Of a stretch of DNA of 64,000 bases, positions 49,096 through 56,844 are shown piece by piece. Under the pieces are notes generated by a model. It searched no databases. It was given only the letters and a program-made list of their open reading frames with translations, and had not been told where the DNA came from. Position numbers and translations under genes: made by a program. The stretch is taken from assembly GCA_023212645.1 (NCBI GenBank), contig JALBYC010000011.1:1-64000 (forward strand), written 5' to 3'. Source of the DNA: Farysia itapuensis (taxonomy: Eukaryota; Basidiomycota; Ustilaginomycetes; Ustilaginales; Ustilaginaceae). Position 1 is the first letter of the stretch. Every line of letters begins with the position of its first letter.

Positions 49096-51243
49096 ATGTC
49101 GGAGCAGGATGGAGGATCGCTACACTCAGTGTCGATGGATATGGACGGACGGGATTCGTCCGGGCAGCAACTCGAATCGTTGTACCAGGATCTGCCATCG
49201 GATGCAATGGCGTTGAAGGCCATTGTGGGCACCATGCGCATCGAAGTTTCGAGCAAAGATAGCGTTATCAAGCGGCTGCAGGAGGAGCTGGACGATGTCA
49301 AGGCGTCGCATTCGGTGGTGCTTCAGCGGTCTGCCGAGTGGCAGGATGAGTTGGAGACGCTGCGTCTGCGTGTACCGCAGTTGGACGAGGAACTGCGCAC
49401 AGAACGACAGGCGAGGGAAGCAGAAGCTGATCGGGTCAAAGATCTACGCATGCGCGCAGAGGAGAGTCGAAGAGCCATCATGCGTCTCCAGGGTGAACAG
49501 TCCGACGCCCGTGCCAAAGCCAAAGCCGACAATCGACGCAGCTGGATCCCCCCCTCGGCAACCACCACCACCGCCACCACCACCCCGCTCTTTCGAGACG
49601 AACAGGAACAGGCCGAACTGAAAAAGTCCAAGCGTGCCAGTCTGGCTTTTGGTCCCAACAGCTTGAACCTCAACTCCATAGGTCGGGCCGCCGGCGGTGG
49701 TCATCGGCGCACGGCCAGTGGGAGTCGAAGCATCTCGGGCGGTTCCAAGGCAGATGGTGAAGACGGCGAGGAGCCACTCAGCCCAACGACTGCCACTGGC
49801 CTGCGTGGCTTAAGACTGTCCGGTATTGGCAATCTCAACGGCACTTCTTCGCTCTTGGTACCAACGGCTGGTGGTGAAGACGCTGGCTCGGCTCCCAACT
49901 CCCGCAGAAGCTCGTTCCGCAGCGACGCAGGCAAATCCCCTACACCCGCCGACCTGATCCCAGACACAACCGAGACATTCGCATCGCTCGGGTCGCGCCT
50001 TGCGCCGCCAACAGCAGGTGCACCACGCAGCTCACACATCTCCTCTCCCGCAATGTCCCAAGGCGCTCCCAGCTCTGTCGGCGTGGGATCCCCGATTCTC
50101 GAAGACAACGAGGAGGAAGAAGTGCCCAAGTCGCTGCCCCCTTTGCCGCCGCCACGGGCTACTGCTGCTGCTACTATTGGCAGCAGTGCACAGGATCGCG
50201 AACTGAAGCTACGCGAGGTTGAGATCGAGCGGCTGACGCGTGAAGTGCAGCAGTTGCGGACAAGTCGACAGGAAGCCATCGATGCGCGCCAGGCGAGCGA
50301 AGACTGTCTGAACGCGCTGCGCGACTTTATCGCCTCGCACGACGCTGCACATACCGACTCACTCGGCCCATGGGGCGACGACGGGGATGAAGCCATGCAA
50401 AGAGCCAGCGTCGGTGCAGGCCTGCTCAAAGGCGTGAAACTACCCCCCTTGCCGACAGACGATATGGACGACCAGACAGAAGCAGAGACCCACGCAAAAT
50501 CAAATAGCGTCGCAGCGCCAAAAGGGTTCGCCACAGGGTGGGGGGTCAAGTTGCCCACTTTTTCACGCAAAACCACCTCGTCCAGCTCTGGACTCACGCC
50601 CAACGATGAGAACGGCGCACCAACAGCGGCTTCCACGGCTTCGGCGGCGACACCGAGTGGCGATACTCTCGGTGCAGCACCACTCAACAAATCCTTTGCC
50701 AACGGATTGGCTGGTTTCGGCAATCTGCTTACGCGCGTAAGTCCGTCGGCTGAGACCCCGACGACAGCCGCGCCGCTGGACGAGACGGCGAGTGGGTTCA
50801 AGTCTTTCGGCTGGTTCAAGCGCGCGTCTGTCCTCAACGGCGTCTCGGCCCTGCCGGTTTCGGAGAGCGTCGTGGTGGAGGAAAAGCTGCTCTCGCCGCC
50901 GTTCCGATCGCTGGATCACGACCAATTGGCCATCGCCCATCAGACAATGCTGTCACCAGAGAGCGAAAAGGATCTGCAGAACTTGCACCAGTCCTCCGGC
51001 GCCACCACCCCCGGTACCATCTCGGCTTCCGTATCCATTCCATCGCGCCAAAGCAGCTCCAGCTTCGACACCGCCGGGTCAAGAGCAGCCCGTCTGGACG
51101 AACTCTCTGCCCAAAACGACGCCCAAAAAGTCGCAGACAGCATAAGACTCTCGCAACCGGAACTCTCCTACCGCGCTCAAAAAGCCGCCGAGAAAACAAG
51201 CCAGGTCGAACACCTCACCGGCGTCCTCCCCACTTTTGACTAG
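49096..51243 (+). CDS. coiled-coil protein of unknown function
   Basis: 715 residues from the ATG at 49096 (MSEQDGGSLHSVSMDMDG); the longer frame upstream starts at a non-ATG codon. A long coiled coil spans about residues 30-150 (KDSVIKRLQEELDDVKASHS, then LETLRLRVPQLDEELRTERQ). A second short one lies at about 366-412 (DRELKLREVEIERLTREVQQ). The remainder is Ser/Thr/Pro/Ala-rich and probably disordered, with the repeated pattern GW.KLPTFSRK / GFKSFGWFKR. The C-terminus regains helical character (LSAQNDAQKVADSIRL). It looks like a cytoskeletal or trafficking scaffold, but I recognise no named family. It is convergent with the SET-domain gene, 130 bp apart. Confidence 0.75.
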   Translation: MSEQDGGSLHSVSMDMDGRDSSGQQLESLYQDLPSDAMALKAIVGTMRIEVSSKDSVIKRLQEELDDVKASHSVVLQRSAEWQDELETLRLRVPQLDEELRTERQAREAEADRVKDLRMRAEESRRAIMRLQGEQSDARAKAKADNRRSWIPPSATTTTATTTPLFRDEQEQAELKKSKRASLAFGPNSLNLNSIGRAAGGGHRRTASGSRSISGGSKADGEDGEEPLSPTTATGLRGLRLSGIGNLNGTSSLLVPTAGGEDAGSAPNSRRSSFRSDAGKSPTPADLIPDTTETFASLGSRLAPPTAGAPRSSHISSPAMSQGAPSSVGVGSPILEDNEEEEVPKSLPPLPPPRATAAATIGSSAQDRELKLREVEIERLTREVQQLRTSRQEAIDARQASEDCLNALRDFIASHDAAHTDSLGPWGDDGDEAMQRASVGAGLLKGVKLPPLPTDDMDDQTEAETHAKSNSVAAPKGFATGWGVKLPTFSRKTTSSSSGLTPNDENGAPTAASTASAATPSGDTLGAAPLNKSFANGLAGFGNLLTRVSPSAETPTTAAPLDETASGFKSFGWFKRASVLNGVSALPVSESVVVEEKLLSPPFRSLDHDQLAIAHQTMLSPESEKDLQNLHQSSGATTPGTISASVSIPSRQSSSSFDTAGSRAARLDELSAQNDAQKVADSIRLSQPELSYRAQKAAEKTSQVEHLTGVLPTFD

Positions 51244-51336
51244 AAGATTGACACTACTGTAGCACTATGTATTCCCTGCCCCCCTTTTCTCGCTAGCACT
51301 ATCGTATTCAGGGTTTCTTCTGTTGTTTGCCATCAC

Positions 51337-51354
51337 GTGTGTGTGTGTGTGTGT
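51337..51354. repeat. (GT)9 dinucleotide microsatellite
   Basis: A perfect run of nine GT units in the 130-bp spacer between the convergent coiled-coil and SET-domain genes. It could be polymorphic between strains and may form part of either 3' UTR. Confidence 0.85.
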
Positions 51355-51373
51355 GCGGGTCTATCGTCGGTGT

Positions 51374-52891
51374 TTAGAAGTCGAGGTGGTCGACGAGTTT
51401 GTCGAGTTCGGCGCGTGTCCATGCGACGGCTTTGTTGAGAATTTCTAGCTGCCCTGCTCGATACTGGCATACATCTCTCCAGACCGATTCGCGAATCTGC
51501 GTTGCGGAAGACGAGTTCCTCGGATTCCACGCTGTGAGCGCTGCCGCGGTTGTCAGCAGACCGTGTTGGTTGACAAACTTGTCGATCTGTGTTTGGGCGG
51601 TTTTGAAGGCTTTGCGTTTGGAGAGGAGGCAAAGTTCGAGCGTTTCCAGAGCGTCGGCTCTGTGCTGTATCGCATCTTGTGGCGCTGCGGGAGATGTAGC
51701 GTCACTGTTGTTGGGGATTTGCGTCCACGATTGCAGCTCGTCCATGAGCTTGGGTGGACAAGGCGGGTATTCGTCTGGGGATGTACGGGCGTCGTTGGAC
51801 CAGTAATATGTCTGCGATTTGTCAAGAGGCTCTTCAACATCGCAGTCCATTCGCATGGTCGAAGACAGTTTCAACGCTAGAAAGTCTTCAGACGTCGTGG
51901 GCAGGGTGAATCCATAAGCTGCCAGGAACTCTTCGTTGCTCTTGCCTCCGTAGTTGTTAAAGACCTGCGTGTCAGCGCGTGGAGTTTCGTAGTTGAGGAT
52001 CATGGCGACTTTGCCTCCGTGCCATGGAGATTTATCTGCAGCTGTGTTGCTGGGAGGTATGTGTGTCCATGTGACGGGATGGGCCCGCGCGTGGTTAAAC
52101 ATGTCGTACGCCGGGATCAAGATCGGACTGGCTTGCGCTTCCTTGTAGATGGGCGAGCGGGATGTGCTGGCTTCAGAGTCTGCCAGGGAAGGTGTGATGC
52201 CAATCAGGCTAGAGGGAAAGGACCGGGATGTCAAGACTGACTCGGCCCACCTCCAAAGCTCCAGCCCCTCCGACCAAGGCTCTGAGTCCAGCTCACTTTC
52301 CTCCGTGACTGGCGTCTCTTTGAACGTCTGAACGATGTGTTTGGCGAACCCATGCTCGGATGAAGCTAGGCAGCTGTGGAGTATGACCGAGGCACGCATG
52401 TAGTCGATCTTGGTCTCCCTGAGGCGAAGCTCGGCAAATGCTTGCAGTGGTGTACTGGCCAAGAGCGCCACTTCTGCTCGACTAAAGTGTAACGGCGTAG
52501 GGATGATGGTAGGAAGGTGGAAGACATAAGGTATGTGCACCAAGCACTCGAGCCATTCCCCCGGATCCTGTTGCTGAGAGACACGGCAAAGCACAAGATA
52601 GAGCAGGATCCAATCAGGCCTGGGAAGTGCATCAAAGCCAGGAGGACTGCACGAAGCCAAAGCAGTGTTCAAAGAGGCTATCAACCGGCAGACGTGTCCG
52701 TATGCCGCTTCAGAGGTAATGCAGAGCGATGCTGGGACAGTGACGACCGTCGTGTCCTTGGGCAGCGGTGCCGATGTATAAAAAGAAAGACCCGTGACGG
52801 CATCTTGTTCGAGGTATAGAGAGGGATGCAACTCGACGCCCACGCTCTCGAACCAATCCGTCAGTGCGTGGGAGTGCTTCCTGGCTGTCAT
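51374..52891 (-). CDS. SET-domain protein lysine methyltransferase (RBCMT/Efm1-like)
   Basis: A 505-residue protein starting at an ATG (MTARKHSHALTDWFESVG). The split SET domain of the Rubisco-methyltransferase/SETD class is visible. Its N-part is LHPSLYLEQDAVTGLSFYTSAPLPKDTTVVTVP; the insert follows, then the conserved ILIPAYDMFNHARAH (about residues 255-270) and FNNYGGKSNEEFLAAYGF (about 310-328) that form the S-adenosylmethionine and lysine channel. A C-terminal helical region would be the Rubis-substrate-binding domain. Fungal relatives methylate translation elongation factors or ribosomal proteins. The NYGGKSNEEFLAAYGF version is closest in memory to Efm1, but the exact substrate is uncertain. 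It is divergent from TDP1, with 143 bp between ATGs. Confidence 0.85.
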   Translation of the reverse strand: MTARKHSHALTDWFESVGVELHPSLYLEQDAVTGLSFYTSAPLPKDTTVVTVPASLCITSEAAYGHVCRLIASLNTALASCSPPGFDALPRPDWILLYLVLCRVSQQQDPGEWLECLVHIPYVFHLPTIIPTPLHFSRAEVALLASTPLQAFAELRLRETKIDYMRASVILHSCLASSEHGFAKHIVQTFKETPVTEESELDSEPWSEGLELWRWAESVLTSRSFPSSLIGITPSLADSEASTSRSPIYKEAQASPILIPAYDMFNHARAHPVTWTHIPPSNTAADKSPWHGGKVAMILNYETPRADTQVFNNYGGKSNEEFLAAYGFTLPTTSEDFLALKLSSTMRMDCDVEEPLDKSQTYYWSNDARTSPDEYPPCPPKLMDELQSWTQIPNNSDATSPAAPQDAIQHRADALETLELCLLSKRKAFKTAQTQIDKFVNQHGLLTTAAALTAWNPRNSSSATQIRESVWRDVCQYRAGQLEILNKAVAWTRAELDKLVDHLDF

Positions 52892-53034
52892 CGTGTTTGG
52901 CCCCAGTCGAGGGACTTGGTGTCAGAAGAAATGTCAAAGAAAAATGGCATTTTTCGGTCAATTTAGCGGTAATATTGGCTGCCACCATACACACTCTCTC
53001 TCACAGCCAGTGTGTGTTGGTTGATAGCTCAAAG
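52892..53034. promoter_or_regulatory. divergent promoter of the SET-domain gene and TDP1
   Basis: 143 bp between ATGs, one of the shortest divergent promoters here. It contains an AAAGAAAAATGG-type A-rich block and TTTTTCGGTCAATTTAG near its centre. No TATA box is seen. Confidence 0.4.
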
Positions 53035-55153
53035 ATGAGCGAGGGTCACAAGTACACGGCCATCGTCATCTCAGACTCGGAGTCAGACTCTGACACACTG
53101 AGCGAGTCAGACAGACCCATTGCTAATCTGAACAAGACGCTTGAGCTTGACCACAAGGTTGTCGAGGCAGCCGTACCATCAAGCAGCAATACTGCGCAGC
53201 CGCCTTCGTCAACCCTATCGTCTTTGATACCGGACAGAGCTCAGCTGGAACAAGAGCGACGTGAAAGAGCACGAAAGCGCAGGAGAGATCAGGGTTTGCA
53301 AAGCAGCTCGAGTGAAGACGAGCACCAGCCGCCACCAAAAAAGGCCAAGGACATCGCACCTCCCGCTCCAGCAATACCTTCAAGCTCACGTCAAGATTCC
53401 TCGGACACGAATCTCACATCGCGATGGGAGAGCGCCACAACGCCCGTTACGGCATCTTCTCGGTACTGGAACGGGACAGTCAAGCATGGATTCAACAAGT
53501 ATGCAGCTGCATCTTTGCGTGGCTCGTCAATTGCCAGTATGCTCTTGCCAGCGACAGGGTCAAGTCGCAATGGTCTGGAATGTGCTGTACTCGCAACCTA
53601 CGATCTACGCATGGACTGGCTCTATTCTCAGTTCCCGCGAGGTGTGCCGGTCACGCTCGTCGTTCCTCCCAGAGATGGTGACTACCGCACAGACCCATCC
53701 ATACCCAGACCTGGCTTGCATCCAATGGAAATCTTTGCCGAGTACTCACGCTGTCCCGGCTGGACTATCTGTGTCCCGCACAAGCCTAAAGGTGGTTGGA
53801 TCACGCAGCACATGAAATTCCTCTTCCTGGTACACCAGACCTTCTTCCGCATGGCCATCCTGTCCGGCAATCTCAACGACATTGATTGGGACAGGATCGA
53901 AAACACTGCCTACATTCAAGATTTCCCTTTCCTCCGTTCCAAAGAAAGTGCCGAGCTTACCAACGGTCAAGAGTCAAACGCAACGCCCAACGATACCAAA
54001 GCCCAGATACTCCAAGTCCTGCGCTCACTGAGCGTGCCAAGACAGCATGCAATCTATGCTGCTCTGGACAGAGTTGACTTCAGTGCAGCGCCAAGAGCCA
54101 ACATTATTGCAAGCTGGCCCGAAGCAAAAGTCCTGAGTGGATGGAACCAAATCGAAACTCAGGGCTTGGGCCGCATGGGTCAGCTGGCAAGGAGCTATGG
54201 GCTTGCATCAACCAAGGAAGGCGTGCAACTCGAGTGCCAAGGATCCTCCCTGTCTATCTACGATCGCAAATGGCTGGAGCACTTTCACGTTCTAGCCTCC
54301 GCTGTCTCTCCGCGCAATGCACTGCCATTCAAGGGCAAAGCGGACGAGACGCATTCAGCATACCACATTCTCATGGGTACACGTGTCGGGACCATTCCGC
54401 CCGTCAAAGTCTGCTTTCCGTCGCAAGAGTATGTAGAGGACACGACGGTCGAAGGACCATTGGGAGCAGCCAGCTTCTTTGGCAAAGCAGCCGAGCTTGG
54501 AGCCTCTTCGTAAGTGTTCAGCCAATAGCAGCTGTCTCTATTCCTAGCTTGATACTCATCGTTCTCTCATCCCAGGCTGAAAACGCTGCTGTTTCACACC
54601 CCCAAGAGTCGCCGAGGCGATATCATGATTCACGCCAAATCCATCCTGGCTCTGACCAAGGATGGGAAGGAAGTTGTGGACGGAGCGTTCGCTCGTCCTC
54701 AGTCGTCGCCTGCGCTTTTGGCGATGACGCCGGTTTGGAAACCGGTAGCGGGCGAGAAGCCGATTGGGTGGTCGTACCTCGGCAGCTCCAACTTTACACG
54801 AGCTGCTCACGGAAACATTGCCGGCACCTCCAGCAATCCGACCATGTCCTCGCGCAACTGGGAGCTGTAAGTTGATTTGCCCCCCGTTTGCTCGGTATTG
54901 CGGGACTTTCTCTGACATTTTAAGAACACACCGGCGTTAGGGGAGTGATGATGCCAATCTACGCTTCAGAGGTGCAAGCGTTCGGGCTCGAGGCCGAGTG
55001 CTTGCGTCCCATTGTGTACCGCCGACCGCTCACAGCATACACATCCACCGACACACCTTGGGTAAGTCACAGCTGGAGAGATTGCTCGTCCTCACCTCTC
55101 TGCTAACGCCAATCGCTATGCATACCCGGTAGGACAACACTCTTGGGCTCTAA
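53035..55153 (+). CDS. TDP1: tyrosyl-DNA phosphodiesterase 1, four exons
   Basis: Exons are 53035-54509, 54576-54866, 54941-55061 and 55133-55153. Introns of 66, 74 and 71 bp all have GTAAGT donors and AG acceptors, joined in phase to give 635 residues. Tdp1 hydrolyses 3'-phosphotyrosyl links left by trapped topoisomerase I. The two HKD-type active-site motifs are HMKFLFL (His259, Lys261) followed by SGNLNDIDW, and, after intron 1, MIHAKSIL (His511, Lys513) followed by SSNFTRAAHG and NWELGV. An acidic, Ser-rich N-terminal tail (SDSESDSDTLSESD) precedes the first lobe. The last exon encodes only DNTLGL. Without splicing the second catalytic half would be lost. Confidence 0.93.
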
Positions 55154-55156
55154 GCG

Positions 55157-55164
55157 CACGTGAC
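55157..55164 (+). promoter_or_regulatory. extended E-box CACGTGAC upstream of TMA46
   Basis: CACGTGAC lies three bases after the TDP1 stop and 278 bp before the TMA46 ATG. The same octamer occurs in the UTP4/bS6m promoter. A binding role is inferred from known Cbf1-type sites. Confidence 0.35.
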
Positions 55165-55441
55165 CGTAGCAATTTGGATGTAATGCGATTATTATCAGTT
55201 TTGTAAATGGTCGAATTCTGGGGGAGCAAAAAAATTGAATTTGAGTACGGCCAAACGGCACACGACGTAATTCTCTTTCTTCCACCATTGCTTTTGCCCA
55301 TTGGCAGCTCAACTCCTACGATTCCCCCTCATCTGACAGGACACAGCTTGCGGCATCGCTCGGCAAGCTCAGCAGTACATCTCACAGCGTTCGTTGTTGA
55401 AAGTCTTCCCCCGGTAACCAGCATATTTGTATACGCCCAAG

Positions 55442-56542
55442 ATGCCGCCAAAAAAGGACAAGGGCGGCGGCGGTCCGTCCAACAAGGTGGCGATCGACAA
55501 GACTTTTGGTATGAAGAACAAAAAGGGAGGCAAGGGACAAAAGACTGTAGCCATGCTGCAACAACAGCAGAAAACTGCGGGGAAAACAAAGGAACAGATT
55601 GCCAAAGAAAAGAAAAAGGAGGACGAGAAGCGCATGGCTCAGCAAGCGGCCAAAGAGATTGCCGCGAATCCCATGTTTGCCATTACCCAGCCCAAAGTGC
55701 CCTTTGGCGTTGACAGCAAGACAATAACGTGCGCCTTTTGGAAGGCGGGCAAGTGCGATAAGGGGACCAAGTGCAAGTTTGCCCACAGCAACGATGCTGG
55801 ACGCAAAGTGGAAAAGAAGGATCTCTACGTCGACATGCGCGACGAGACCGAAGACAAGAAGCTCGACACAATGGACAAGTGGGACGATGCCAAACTCTAC
55901 CAAGTCGTCCTCTCCAAGCACGGCAATCTGAAATCCACAACGGACAAGGTGTGCAAGTTCTTCCTCCAAGCCGTCGAAGATGGCAAGTACGGCTGGTTCT
56001 GGGAGTGTCCCAACGGCGGCGAAAAGTGCATGTACCGCCATCGCTTACCACCAGGCTTTGTCCTCAAATCTCAAAAGAAGGAACTCGCCGAACTCGAAAA
56101 GGCCAACGAAATCTCGCTCGAAGAGTTCCTCGAGACAGAACGACACAAGCTCGGATCCAACCTCACACCCGTCACGGCCGAAACGTTTATGGCATGGAAA
56201 AAGCAGCGCATGGACAAGAAGCAGGCCGAATCCGAAATGCTCAAGAAGAAGAAAGAGGCCCAGGCAGCCGCCAACAAGATGGCCGGCCTATCGGGTCGTG
56301 AAATGTTCAGTCTAAACCCAGACATGTTTGAAGATGGTGACGACGACGAAGACGACGGCGCGTTTGATCTCGACCAGTACATAACAAAGGATTGGGAACA
56401 GGGACGTCAAGACGAAGACAAAAACAGCGCCATCTCTTCCGACTCTGAAGACAACAACAACGATGAAGACGAAGAAGAAACAGCAGCACCAGCATCACAG
56501 CACGATTCACTCACAAATGGCGTTCAGCAACTCTCCGTCTAG
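55442..56542 (+). CDS. TMA46: CCCH zinc-finger translation factor Tma46 (ZC3H15/DFRP1 type)
   Basis: 366 residues from the ATG at 55442 (MPPKKDKGGGGPSNK), with the family's DKTFGMKNKKGGK motif close behind. Two CCCH fingers are visible: CAFWKAGKCDKGTKCKFAH (about residues 97-115) and CKFFLQAVEDGKYGWFWECP with C.YRH (about 172-201). A long charged helical region follows (SLEEFLETERHKLGSNLTPV and after), which in relatives forms the DFRP domain binding the Rbg1/DRG1 GTPase. The acidic C-terminus is Asp/Glu-rich. Tma46/ZC3H15 stabilises the DRG1 GTPase on translating ribosomes. Confidence 0.95.
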   Translation: MPPKKDKGGGGPSNKVAIDKTFGMKNKKGGKGQKTVAMLQQQQKTAGKTKEQIAKEKKKEDEKRMAQQAAKEIAANPMFAITQPKVPFGVDSKTITCAFWKAGKCDKGTKCKFAHSNDAGRKVEKKDLYVDMRDETEDKKLDTMDKWDDAKLYQVVLSKHGNLKSTTDKVCKFFLQAVEDGKYGWFWECPNGGEKCMYRHRLPPGFVLKSQKKELAELEKANEISLEEFLETERHKLGSNLTPVTAETFMAWKKQRMDKKQAESEMLKKKKEAQAAANKMAGLSGREMFSLNPDMFEDGDDDEDDGAFDLDQYITKDWEQGRQDEDKNSAISSDSEDNNNDEDEEETAAPASQHDSLTNGVQQLSV

Positions 56543-56844
56543 CTCTGCGCCCCCTTTCTCCCTCCAAGCATCTGACCGTCACCCCGTGAAAAGCTATTCA
56601 CATTGTACTCCTTTGATTTTTTGCCTTTTTCTTTTTTTTTTTGCATGCACGACATATATGATTCCACGCACACCTTCTCGACTGACAAAACACCTGTGAG
56701 AACAAACGTAGTTCTGATTGCAAAGCGCGAAAGTGTCCATGAACGAGCAAACAAAAGAAGCGGGGAAAAGACCAAGCCTTCGCAAGCTGGCTACCTAAAT
56801 GAATAATGAAAATAGGGGGGGGGATGAGGTTATAGAGGGGGGCT
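56543..56844. other. convergent spacer between TMA46 and YND1
   Basis: 302 bp between stop codons with poly-T tracts (about 56620-56641, runs up to 12 T) and a run of nine G at about 56815-56823. These fit 3' UTR and termination sequence for the two convergent genes. No gene is seen. Confidence 0.5.

Noticed and set aside
49701..50837. 378-codon antisense frame opposite the coiled-coil gene
   Set aside because: It mirrors the codon bias of the sense gene and has the Ser/Ala/Arg composition typical of antisense shadows in GC-rich fungi.
52864..53034. 57-codon N-terminal extension of TDP1
   Set aside because: It overlaps the start of the divergent SET-domain gene; the ATG at 53035 gives the typical acidic N-terminus.
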